From positions 34,811 through 98,810 of IMG/VR virus record IMGVR_UViG_3300027749_000065: DNA of 64,000 nt; one strand, given 5' to 3'. This DNA comes from a virus. Shown here piece after piece: positions 13,632-23,600 of this stretch; position 1 is the stretch's first letter, and each line of letters begins with the position of its first letter. The notes beneath the pieces were generated by a model that searched no databases, was not told where the DNA came from, and saw nothing but the letters and a program-made list of their open reading frames with translations. Both the position numbers and the translations under genes were made by a program.

Positions 13632-15521
13632 ATGACTATAGATGAAATAATTGATTTGGTTAATAAATCTAAAAATGAAAATGATTTTATTGCAAATTTA
13701 AGAGATAAAAAAGATCTTGTTTCAGATGAAAAAGCTAGACGTTTTTACAATCAACATAAAATTAAAACAGAACCAAATAAAAGTACGGGAGGTTCTAATA
13801 ATTCTAGTAATAGTGATACGGTTGGTGATTTTGCAGGTGGGTTAAATGATATATTAGATAAATTCCAAACAAAATCTAGATATAGTAATCCAGATTCAAA
13901 TACGGGAAATATTAGTGATATTTTAAAAACTATAGAAAAAGGTGGTGTATCTTGGAGTACTGTACTTGGCACTATAAAACTATCAATGGGTGCTATTGTT
14001 GATCAGATTGCAAAAGAAAGTGACTTACATACTAATATAAATGAATCTTTAGGTGTCACTGGAAAATTATCAGAAGACACAAGGGATGCAATTATTCAAT
14101 CTTCAGTACATGCGAAAGAATTTGGTTATGGTTTAGAAGACGTTGCAAGTTTATCCAAAAGTATTGGAGAATCAACGGGCAAATTTAATATGTTATCTGA
14201 TCAACAAATGAATAAGGCGGAAGAAACTGCAAGGGCATTTGTTGGTACTTTAAATCAAATGGGTGAAACATTTAATCAATTTGAACAAGTTGGTATTGGG
14301 GCAACAAAGGCGATGGAAGATATCAATAATGCCGGTCTAACATCATTACATTTAGGATTAAATGCGAAAAAAACAGTTAAAGATATAAGTGAAAACTTAG
14401 GTAAATTAAATGAATATGGTTTCAAGAATGGTGTTCAAGGTTTAGCTGAAATGTCAAGAAAGTCAACTGAGTTCAGAATGAGTATGTCCGAAGTTTTTAA
14501 AGTTGCGGATAAAGTAATGAGCCCAGAAGGTGCGATTGATTTGGCAGCGAATTTACAAGTTTTAGGTGGTGCAATTGGTGATTTTAATGACCCATTAAAA
14601 ATGATGTACGACGCAACAAATAATGTTGAAGGTTTACAAGATGCTTTAATAAAGAGTGCAAGTTCATTGGCAACATATAACAAAGAACAAGGTAGATTTG
14701 AAATAACAGGTATTAATTTAAGAAGAGCTAAAGAAATGGCTTCTCAACTTGGTGTTAGTATGGGTGAACTAACTAAAAGCGCAATCGCATCACAAGAAAG
14801 GATGGAAGGGATGGCTGAGATGACATCTAAAGCGTTTAGTGGTTTTAAAGATACTGATAAAGAATTTTTACTTAATATGTCTAGAATGGATAAAGGTGAA
14901 ATGAAGATATCTATTCCACCAAACCTAAGAGAAAATTTAGAATTAAAATTTGGTGACCAATCACAGGTTGCATTAAAAGATTTAAGTGATAAACAAGCAA
15001 ATGCATTATTGGAATATAAAAAACAAATTGAAACTATGGGTAGTGCGGAGGACGTTGCTAGAGGACAATTTAGTGCTATTGTTAATATTAAAAATTCATT
15101 GGACACCATAATACAATCACAGATAACTAAAGGTTCTAAAATGGTTATGGGTAGTGGTGATAATAGATTAGGTCTCAATAAAAAATTAGGAAATATTTCA
15201 AAAAGTTTGGTTGAAAGTTCAAAATACGTACAAAATAATGTAAATTTACCTGAAACTGCTGTTGGTGAAGTTAATAAAATAATTAACGAATTTAAAAATA
15301 GTGAAATATTTAAAACACTTAGTAATATTGAAAATTCGGCAGAAGAAAATGCTAAAAAAATGATTAGTGCAGTAAGTGAGGGTGTTTCTAAAGGTGGTGA
15401 AATAGTTAAAGAGGCGTTTAAAAGTATGTCTAATATTACAAACAATATCACTAATAATTACAATGGTGATTCGTCAAGTGGGAATAAAGGTAATTTTTTA
15501 TCCCCAACTAAATCTAAATAA
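13632..15521 (+). CDS. Tail tape measure protein (gp29-like position)
   Basis: The 629 residues are mostly long alpha-helices rich in Ala, Lys, Glu and Ser. A flexible Gly/Ser/Asn linker (GGSNNSSNSDT near 53-63) and a polar low-complexity C-terminus (NITNNITNNYN, SSSGNKG) frame the helical body. A mildly hydrophobic stretch (about 105-125) is the only candidate membrane-active segment. Directly following the frameshifting chaperone is the hallmark position of the tape measure, which sets tail length and is ejected ahead of DNA. The length is close to T4 gp29 (590), suggesting a tail of T4-like length. No catalytic domain such as a lysozyme or peptidase is visible. It could otherwise be another hub protein. 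Confidence 0.65.
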   Translation: MTIDEIIDLVNKSKNENDFIANLRDKKDLVSDEKARRFYNQHKIKTEPNKSTGGSNNSSNSDTVGDFAGGLNDILDKFQTKSRYSNPDSNTGNISDILKTIEKGGVSWSTVLGTIKLSMGAIVDQIAKESDLHTNINESLGVTGKLSEDTRDAIIQSSVHAKEFGYGLEDVASLSKSIGESTGKFNMLSDQQMNKAEETARAFVGTLNQMGETFNQFEQVGIGATKAMEDINNAGLTSLHLGLNAKKTVKDISENLGKLNEYGFKNGVQGLAEMSRKSTEFRMSMSEVFKVADKVMSPEGAIDLAANLQVLGGAIGDFNDPLKMMYDATNNVEGLQDALIKSASSLATYNKEQGRFEITGINLRRAKEMASQLGVSMGELTKSAIASQERMEGMAEMTSKAFSGFKDTDKEFLLNMSRMDKGEMKISIPPNLRENLELKFGDQSQVALKDLSDKQANALLEYKKQIETMGSAEDVARGQFSAIVNIKNSLDTIIQSQITKGSKMVMGSGDNRLGLNKKLGNISKSLVESSKYVQNNVNLPETAVGEVNKIINEFKNSEIFKTLSNIENSAEENAKKMISAVSEGVSKGGEIVKEAFKSMSNITNNITNNYNGDSSSGNKGNFLSPTKSK

Positions 15522-15542
15522 ATAATATTTTTTAATATTGTC

Positions 15543-15551
15543 TATTTATTA
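15543..15551 (+). promoter_or_regulatory. Candidate late-type element TATTTATTA
   Basis: This element lies 12 bases before the start of the large baseplate gene, in the form TATTTATTATAAAAC. Confidence 0.4.
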
Positions 15552-15563
15552 TAAAACACAATA

Positions 15564-18500
15564 ATGCCAAGTTATTTAGATTTTAATACAACAAAAGTTT
15601 TTAGGGACGCAGTAATAAATAGAACTTTAAAACAACCTAATGGACCTCAAACATTTACAAGTGCAAACTATGTAGTTCAAGGTACTAATGATTTTCCTGA
15701 TATCTATCAAGGTACGGTTGAAGATATTAGACCATCTAAATTATTATTAACACAAAATAGTAATATTTATAAACCAACAAATTATTTTATTAACGACACA
15801 ATAGGTGTATTACCAAGGAAATCTAATTTAACATTATATCCTTATTTTGTCTCAAGTAAACATAATTTAATTGGTATAATGACAAGTGGTGATGATACTA
15901 CTGAATCTGAATTATATCGTTTTGCAGCACATTACATTAAAACTAATTCAAATGGACCTGTTCTTTCTAGAGTTACACAGAACTTGGAATCCGCAACTAT
16001 TGGTAGATTTAGATTAGCAGACGCATTAAATGGTAATACTGCAACAGCATTAAACATATTAACTGGTAGAGAACCTTTAATTGAACCAAATTATAAAGTT
16101 ACTGTTTCAAATTCGTTGGTAGGTAAAGCAATTGATTTTGTTCAAACAGTTGCAGGAACATCATTACCATTTTCAACAATACCGGGTGATTATTTAACTG
16201 ACCCAAGAAACCCTATTCATTATAGACCAACACCAAGTTCGGAATTAGGAAAAGTTGTTCAAGATGTTACTGGTGCAATTGGTTCATTAATTGGTATTCA
16301 AAGAAGACCAAAAACAACAAGAAAACCATCTGATTTATTAATTGAACATACAAGTAATGGTCAATTAAATAGATTATATGATTTATTATCTTATTCAAAA
16401 TATGCACCTAATTATACAACAGTAGCAAGATCACAAAATTCATCTAAATTATTTGGTTTTATTGATAAAGTTGCTCAAGGTATAAAAAATGTTTTAGGTA
16501 CAGAAGCACCAGCTGGTAAAGCGTATATCGGTGATGATAGATCTGATAATGTGATAAATGCAATGACAGACCAATTCGGAAGACCTGTTCATAGTACATA
16601 TTATTTAGGTTTAAAATTTGACCCAATTCAAACAAATTATTTTGAAGGGATGAAGGGATTAAGCGAAGGTGGTGATATTGCCAGTAAATTAACATGGTAT
16701 GGTATTAATTCAAGAAAGAATAATAAATTAGGTGTAAATAATGCAAATTATAAAACATCACAAGAAAGTAAAATTTTACCTACTCTTTCAACAAATACAA
16801 ATTTTAGAGAAGGTTCAATATTATCAGTAACTCAAGAGATACTTAACACAATGCCACCAGGAGGACAATCACGTACTCATGTTGGTAATGTTATTGACCA
16901 AACTTCTAGAGTATTCAAAGAAGGTAATAAAATGTTATCAAGAGGTTCTGCAATTAAATATACTGAAAAATTTACTGGTATTGAAAGTGGTGTTGAGTAT
17001 TGTAGGGTTTGGACAAAAGATAGACCATATTATACATATGCAGATACAATGAAACGTAATGCTAACATTAGAAAAATGGATGGTAGCGTTATGGGTGGGG
17101 CTAGTAGAGTTTGGAATTTAAATTATGGTCCAATAAGTGTAAATAATAAAGATTTTGTAGGTTCAACAAATTTATTTCCACGTACAAAAAGTTCTAATGA
17201 ACCTGAAAATTTTTATGCTAAAAAATATATGTTTTCAATTGAAAACTTAGCATGGAGATCATCAAATAAACCTGGGTTTACTGTACAAGATTTACCTGTT
17301 TGTGAAAGAGGTAATAATGGTGGTAGAGTTATGTGGTTTCCACCATATGATTTAAAAGTTCAAGAAAGTAATGCTGCAAGATGGGAAAGTAATTCATTTT
17401 TAGGAAGACCTGAACCAATTTATACATATCAAAATACTGAAAGAAGTGGTACGATTAGTTTTAAAGTAGTTGTAGATCACCCAAGTATTTTAAATTTATT
17501 AGTTAATCAAGAACTTAAAAATAAAAGTGATGAAGAAGCCGATAATTATATTAATGCATTTTTTGCTGGTTGTAAAGATCTTGATTTGTATGAATTAGTA
17601 CAAAAATACAAAACAGTAAGTGCTAGTGATTTAGAATTGATAATTGAATATATTAATAATGATAAACCAAATCAAGATATTGTTACAGAAAATAAAATAA
17701 TTTTAGAACCAATTGTACAACCAGAACCAGATGTAAAGGTAGATCCAAGTCCAATCAAAGTACCACCATTATTGGTTCATTTAAGATTCCAAAATGATTA
17801 TCCAAAAATACAAGTTAGCGATACTGCAAGTAAAGATAATTATGAAACTTATTATAAAGATATTTCTAGTGATTCATTTAAGACTAATACAAAAAATCAA
17901 TTAATAGATGGTATAACAAAAATATATAATAATAGTAATGATTTAAAATCTATAAATGATAGGGATATTTTACAATTAACACCAGGAGATACTTTATCAA
18001 ATTGGACGGCAAGTACAGTTTCATTACTTGAAAAAGTTTTTACTAGTTCAGAAACTGGATATAACGACTTTAAACAAAGAATGAGTGATTTAAAGAATGA
18101 TTTAACAAGTGGTTTAACGGGTAATATTAGAATTGGTATTACTTCATCATGTTCTGCTGTTGCTGATAATACATACAATATGGCATTATCTGTAAGAAGA
18201 ACCGATTCAATCATTCAAGAAGTTTTGGCATTAATATCAACAGGTACACAAGACAGTAAATTAAACATAAGTAAAGCAGATTTACCTGTAAAAGGTGACA
18301 CCGATAAAATAAAAGAGGTGGTATATACATTTAAAGAGTTAGGTTTTTCTTTAAACCCTGATAAAACATTAACTTTCACAACACATAGTAAAGGTGAAAC
18401 TGCTGAAAGTGATTTTAGTGGTGATTGTGGTAAAAAGAATTTTTATAACACTAATTTAAAAATTGCATCACATCTTGCATTTGGTTGTAGACAATCTATT

Positions 18501-20339
18501 GTTAATATTGAAACATATGAACGTAAGGATCCCAGTACAAACAAACCTAATGGTAATGATCCTACACCAAATGATATTAAATTTAGAGAGATAATTATAC
18601 CAGGAGGTAAAAAAACAGTAAAAGAAAAACGAAAAATACCTATTGATATAATGAAAAGAATTATATCAAAAACATTAAACGAATCTTTTTATTTTAAAAA
18701 ATTGGAAGAAACAGACCCACTTGTTTTTTCATCATTAAGAGAAAAATTAAAATATTTTCACCCAGGGTTTCATTCAATGACACCAGAAGGTTTAAACAGT
18801 AGATTAACTTTTTTACACCAATGTATAAGACCTGGAGATACTTTACCAATTAAAGGAGTGAGTGATGATAGGGATTTAAATGCACGAAATACAACATTTG
18901 GACCTCCACCTATTTGTGTTATCAGAATTGGTGATTTTTATCATTCAAAAATCGTAATAGAATCTGTTGGTATAACATATGATGATAACGTATGGGATTT
19001 AAATCCAGAAGGTATTGGTATTCAACCAATGATTGCAAATGTAAATTTACAAGTTAAATTTATTGGTGGTCAAGGTTTAGAAAAACCTGTTGAAAGATTA
19101 CAAAATGCATTATCTTCTAATTTCTATGCAAATACTGAAATGTACGATGAAAGATCTCAGATAACAAATACAATGATGAATAATGGTGAGAAAACCACTA
19201 AAGAATTTACAAGAGAGTTTTTAGAAAAAATAAGAGGTAATAAAAATACAGAAGTAACGCCAAATACAACATCATCAAAAAATGAAATTAATACACAGCA
19301 GTATATTGGAATTACCGATAATAAAACAGATGATTTAACTGGTTTACTTGATGGTGATGGTGGATTATTTAATGCCACAGAAAAATATTATACAAATTAT
19401 AAGGTGATATATAATTCTTTATTAAAGAATTTTGGTCCTAAAGTAATAAGTGTTTTATTATCACCAAAATATAGAACAGTAAATACATATGAGGTATCGA
19501 CACCGACATCAACAACTAATATTAACTTATTTGGTAATTATAGTGATGGTGTTGATTCTAACACTTTAATTAATGATTTTGGGGATAGTTGTTTAAAAAC
19601 AATAAATAATATGACTGACTTATCTTCAATATTTGATTTCTCAAGTAGTGCGTTTAAAAACAAAGTAGGTTTAATTGCTGCATCGAATGACATTTTAAAG
19701 AAATATCTACCAACAATAACTAGTTCGAGAATAAAGAATGACTTAATTGCTGATACTGGTTGTAATGATTTTTTATCATTCAGAAACACATTGATTAAAT
19801 CGTTGGATAAAGTTAATTTTTTAGTTAAATATCACTACGATGGAAAGGTAGATAAAGAAGGTACAACCGGAAAAAAGAATACATTAGATGGATTTATGAT
19901 CGATGATTTTTATAATCAATATAGTAATGTTATTAATTACATAACAAATACTAATAGTTTATTATATGATAATTTAGATGATGGTATTGATTTTAATACA
20001 CCAGTAGTTAGTGAAAGTGATTTAAAATCAATTTTACAAGTATTATTAGTTAATGAAAAAAATAATATTTTAAATCTATATAAAGCACAACCTACGACAT
20101 TCCCAACAAAGGTAATTGATGATATTGAAGGTAATTTAAATGATTTTTTTAAACATCAACCAAAGTTGATAAACTTTAAATTTAAAAAATATCCAAAAAG
20201 AACAAATAGTAAAAAATTATCATATAATATTACGACTGAAGATTTAATTGTCGATCAGAATATGTTATCTGATCTAATTAAATTAAATTCATCAAGTAAT
20301 GTTGAAAAAAATAAATTAAATTTTTATAGAAAAAAATAA
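15564..20339 (+). CDS. Large virion protein, probable baseplate/tail hub component (1591 aa)
   Basis: At least two segments look like tube- or hub-fold domains of contractile tails. Around residues 590-650, WFPPYDLKVQES then GRPEPIYTYQNTERSGTISF is the kind of strand pair seen in hub and tube-initiator proteins. Around 1110-1185, FGPPPICVIRIGDFYHSKI, then DLNPEGIGIQPMIANV, and VKFIGGQGLEKPVERLQNA form a highly patterned beta domain. The rest is low-complexity Asn/Lys/Ser-rich sequence including a proline-rich hinge near 715-735 (VQPEPDVKVDPSPIK). The gene lies between tape measure and gp53-like genes, so it probably sits where tube meets baseplate. No T4 protein of this size is a direct counterpart. 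Confidence 0.6.
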   Translation: MPSYLDFNTTKVFRDAVINRTLKQPNGPQTFTSANYVVQGTNDFPDIYQGTVEDIRPSKLLLTQNSNIYKPTNYFINDTIGVLPRKSNLTLYPYFVSSKHNLIGIMTSGDDTTESELYRFAAHYIKTNSNGPVLSRVTQNLESATIGRFRLADALNGNTATALNILTGREPLIEPNYKVTVSNSLVGKAIDFVQTVAGTSLPFSTIPGDYLTDPRNPIHYRPTPSSELGKVVQDVTGAIGSLIGIQRRPKTTRKPSDLLIEHTSNGQLNRLYDLLSYSKYAPNYTTVARSQNSSKLFGFIDKVAQGIKNVLGTEAPAGKAYIGDDRSDNVINAMTDQFGRPVHSTYYLGLKFDPIQTNYFEGMKGLSEGGDIASKLTWYGINSRKNNKLGVNNANYKTSQESKILPTLSTNTNFREGSILSVTQEILNTMPPGGQSRTHVGNVIDQTSRVFKEGNKMLSRGSAIKYTEKFTGIESGVEYCRVWTKDRPYYTYADTMKRNANIRKMDGSVMGGASRVWNLNYGPISVNNKDFVGSTNLFPRTKSSNEPENFYAKKYMFSIENLAWRSSNKPGFTVQDLPVCERGNNGGRVMWFPPYDLKVQESNAARWESNSFLGRPEPIYTYQNTERSGTISFKVVVDHPSILNLLVNQELKNKSDEEADNYINAFFAGCKDLDLYELVQKYKTVSASDLELIIEYINNDKPNQDIVTENKIILEPIVQPEPDVKVDPSPIKVPPLLVHLRFQNDYPKIQVSDTASKDNYETYYKDISSDSFKTNTKNQLIDGITKIYNNSNDLKSINDRDILQLTPGDTLSNWTASTVSLLEKVFTSSETGYNDFKQRMSDLKNDLTSGLTGNIRIGITSSCSAVADNTYNMALSVRRTDSIIQEVLALISTGTQDSKLNISKADLPVKGDTDKIKEVVYTFKELGFSLNPDKTLTFTTHSKGETAESDFSGDCGKKNFYNTNLKIASHLAFGCRQSIVNIETYERKDPSTNKPNGNDPTPNDIKFREIIIPGGKKTVKEKRKIPIDIMKRIISKTLNESFYFKKLEETDPLVFSSLREKLKYFHPGFHSMTPEGLNSRLTFLHQCIRPGDTLPIKGVSDDRDLNARNTTFGPPPICVIRIGDFYHSKIVIESVGITYDDNVWDLNPEGIGIQPMIANVNLQVKFIGGQGLEKPVERLQNALSSNFYANTEMYDERSQITNTMMNNGEKTTKEFTREFLEKIRGNKNTEVTPNTTSSKNEINTQQYIGITDNKTDDLTGLLDGDGGLFNATEKYYTNYKVIYNSLLKNFGPKVISVLLSPKYRTVNTYEVSTPTSTTNINLFGNYSDGVDSNTLINDFGDSCLKTINNMTDLSSIFDFSSSAFKNKVGLIAASNDILKKYLPTITSSRIKNDLIADTGCNDFLSFRNTLIKSLDKVNFLVKYHYDGKVDKEGTTGKKNTLDGFMIDDFYNQYSNVINYITNTNSLLYDNLDDGIDFNTPVVSESDLKSILQVLLVNEKNNILNLYKAQPTTFPTKVIDDIEGNLNDFFKHQPKLINFKFKKYPKRTNSKKLSYNITTEDLIVDQNMLSDLIKLNSSSNVEKNKLNFYRKK

Positions 20340-20341
20340 AC

Positions 20342-20668
20342 ATGAGTAGAAATTATTTTAATAGATATCAATTTTTCGAAGAACAAGGAAGTTTTAGGAT
20401 TGTACCTGGTATAGAAATACCAATTAAAGGCACTGACAAATATCTACAATATAAAAAAGGTAAAGATAGGTTAGATAAAATTTCACAACAGTATTATCAA
20501 AGTCCAGTTTTTGGTTGGTTGATATTATTATCAAACCCAACCGCGGGAAGTATTGAATTTGAAATACCTGATAATTTCTTATTAAGAATACCAAACCCAT
20601 TAGTTACCACTTTACAAGATTACAAAAGTGCAGTAGATTTATACACATTATACTATGGCAATAAATAA
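20342..20668 (+). CDS. gp53: gp53-like baseplate wedge protein (LysM-like fold)
   Basis: This is a compact 108-residue protein. It opens with RNYFNRYQFFEEQG and continues with a LysM-like stretch: KKGKDRLDKISQQYY (39-53), then PVFGWLILLSNP (56-67), and IPDNFLLRIPNP. This matches the LysM-like domain of T4 gp53, which clamps the wedge proteins together where baseplate sectors join the hub. Homologues from other phages of this group are often about this short, versus 196 residues in T4. It begins 2 bases after the upstream stop, and its end overlaps the next gene by 14 bases, so the three are translationally linked. Confidence 0.75.
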   Translation: MSRNYFNRYQFFEEQGSFRIVPGIEIPIKGTDKYLQYKKGKDRLDKISQQYYQSPVFGWLILLSNPTAGSIEFEIPDNFLLRIPNPLVTTLQDYKSAVDLYTLYYGNK

Positions 20669-23600
20669 TTTAACAAATTCTGAAGAAATTTTAATAAAAG
20701 TAGATCAAAACAATTTAATTTGTATTGACCCAAATAGTGTTGTGGATAGTGATGGAAATGTACAACCAAGAGGAATACAACAAGAAAACTTAGTTATGTA
20801 TGTTAATCTTGAGGCTGATTTAGTACCAAGAACAACTTTAATTAATAATGACAACAAAAATACTATGGTTAGTATTGCTGGTGGTCAATTAAATTTCATG
20901 AGAAATCAAAATGGTCAAGATTTTGATAGTACTTGGACTGACACATATACACCATATACCAACGAATCGTATGGAAGTCAAAATAAAATGTCGGAAAATG
21001 AAAATGGTATTAACCCACATTTACAACAAAAATGGTACGATACCTCAGCACAATCTTTTGGTATTGATAGTGTAAATATTACCATTAATTCTGCTGCGAT
21101 TCCTAGAGTTAGTATTATGTTTATTGATGTTAGAGGTAAAACAATGTTTGAATCTCCTGAGAATTCACCATATAAAACATTTTTTCATGTACCTTGGCCA
21201 ATATTTTATTTAACAGTTAAGGGATTTTATGGAAAGGCAATTAGATATAGATTACATTTAGTTAAATTTTCTTCAAAATATAATGAAAGTAATGGTAATT
21301 TTGAAATATCAACAGATTTTGTTGGGTCAACATTTGCATATTTGAGTGATATACCTTTAAAAGGTATTCTTAATGCTCCTTATATGTTTTCAAGTGAAAG
21401 TACCACAAAACCTGTTTTTAACCCAAGTACAAAGACATATGATAAAAAGGTTTCTAAAACGGCAAGAGGATATTCAATATTAAAATCAGTATATGCTGAA
21501 TATAAACAAAAAGGTTATCTACCAGAAGATTTCCCTGTTAAAACATTAAGAGAGATTGCTGTTGTTGCCCAAACATTAGATAAACTATTTGAATCCGAAA
21601 TATTATCAGAAGTTGTAAATGTTGAAATTTTTAAGGTATTAAAAGAAATGGGTGATACAATTCTTGCATTTGATAATGATGTCAAAACATGGGCAAGAAC
21701 CACCTTATCAACACAAAAAGAACTAAAAAATGGTGATGATTATTATTACCTTTTGGGTACAGTATCTGACAAAACAAGTTCGGCAAAAATAATTGGTACA
21801 ACAACAACAAATACTTTAGAATCTATTATAACAAAATATAATAAACAACTAAAAGAGACACAAACACTTGCAAATAAAATAAAACTAACAAGCAAAAATA
21901 AAATAGATTTAACTAAAGTTAATGTTAAATTAATTGGTGAAATTTCTAATTATTATATACAAGTTGGTACAAATTATTTAGTTGCGATTGATAAATTATA
22001 TAATCAAATACAAGAAATACACAGAACATTTGAGGAACAAAGGGTTAAATTTGAAAATATCATTGAAGAAAAGATGAATGATATTGTTAAAGACCCTAAA
22101 AAGGGTATTGGATTTTCACCGACTGTTAAAAATATATTCGCTGTTTTATTGGCAAATGCTGAGGTTTTCATTAGATTAATGAAACAAACGCATGCTTCTG
22201 CTTTTGATGTATCTGAAAAAAGAAAAAATTTAATAAGTAATTTTTCAACAGAAACAATTGGTGAAAATATATATCCGTGGCCAGAAATAAAAAAACAAAT
22301 TAATAACGATCAAAAAGTACCAGTTTATCCGGGTAATCCTGACATGATTTCTAAACTTAAATCTGATGATAGTACTTTATGGCCTGAAGTAAATTTTGTT
22401 GAAAATTTTCATGGCACTGCAACACAAAAATACGATCCATTGGGTGAAAAAGAAGGTGGTGTAAATCAGATTAATTATATTTTTGATTCTAATTCATCTG
22501 AATACAATTCAAGTAAAATTGGTTCTATATCTTATTTAAATAAAAATATACCATATAGTGAACAAATACCGACATCAATATTGTATGAGATTTATGAAAG
22601 AGCATATAATTATACTTTTTTTGATTCGTTTAATACTAACACCTTAACAGAGTTAGCTAAAATTGAATTTGAAAATTTATCAAAATCAATAAAAGAAAAT
22701 GATGAAATTACAGTTCTTCTACATGATAAAATAATAAATAGAAATACGTTACTAACATATTTAAATACTTATTCACCATTACAGAGGTATCCATATTATC
22801 AAGATAATTTACCTACAACAGATTATTTGGTAAATGCAATTAGTAAACCATTTAAAATTGAACAATATATACCACATAGTGGTATAAGTACAGATTATCA
22901 ATATCCAAAGTTAAATGAAAATTTATTAAACTATACCGTTGATGACGATAGAAAATATATTTATCCGTTTAGTTCTGATTTATATCTTTCATATCAAAAC
23001 ATTTCAAAAAATAATTACCAAACAAACAATATTTCAATAGATGGTAATTTACAAGTCGATACATTAAACGGTTTTATTTGTTCACCTAAAAAACCAAAAA
23101 ATTGGGTTAAAATTGGTAATAATAGTGGATATACTGAAAATTTATTTAGTCAAAAATTATTAATAGGGTATAGTCAAGTTAATATTTTAAACACACCATA
23201 TTTTCATAAACAACTTTATAATGATTTTAATAATGGAGTTAATTATGGAAAGTATGCTGGTTCTGCATATTTGTTATTAAATTCATTACCATTTTATGAT
23301 TTAGAAGATAAGTTAAATTTTAATATTAATAAAAGTAGTATCAATATGGCAACATTATTCAAAGAGGTTGGTGCTACTCATATGATACCATATCACTTAA
23401 TTGTTAAATGGGGTTCAATATATCATAGATATAAAAATTATTTATTAAATGGGGTTGATATTTTAGATGGGTTTTTAACAACAGGTAATACCACAACAGT
23501 AGTACCGGGAAAAACATTTTTTAATTATAACCAAACAGGATCAACATTTACATCGTACACTATATCAAATATCGATATAGTGTATTCAGGAAGTACATCA

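Noticed and set aside
14744-15451. Long open frame on the minus strand opposite the tape measure gene (235 codons)
   Set aside because: It is antisense to a strongly supported gene, has low-complexity Leu/Ser/Ile-rich text typical of a reverse frame, and lacks a promoter-like element.
23556-23584. 11-bp perfect inverted repeat with a 7-base loop inside the 1933-residue baseplate gene
   Set aside because: With this AT content, arms of 10-11 bp with short loops are expected about once or more per window by chance, and it lies in coding sequence with no terminator T run.
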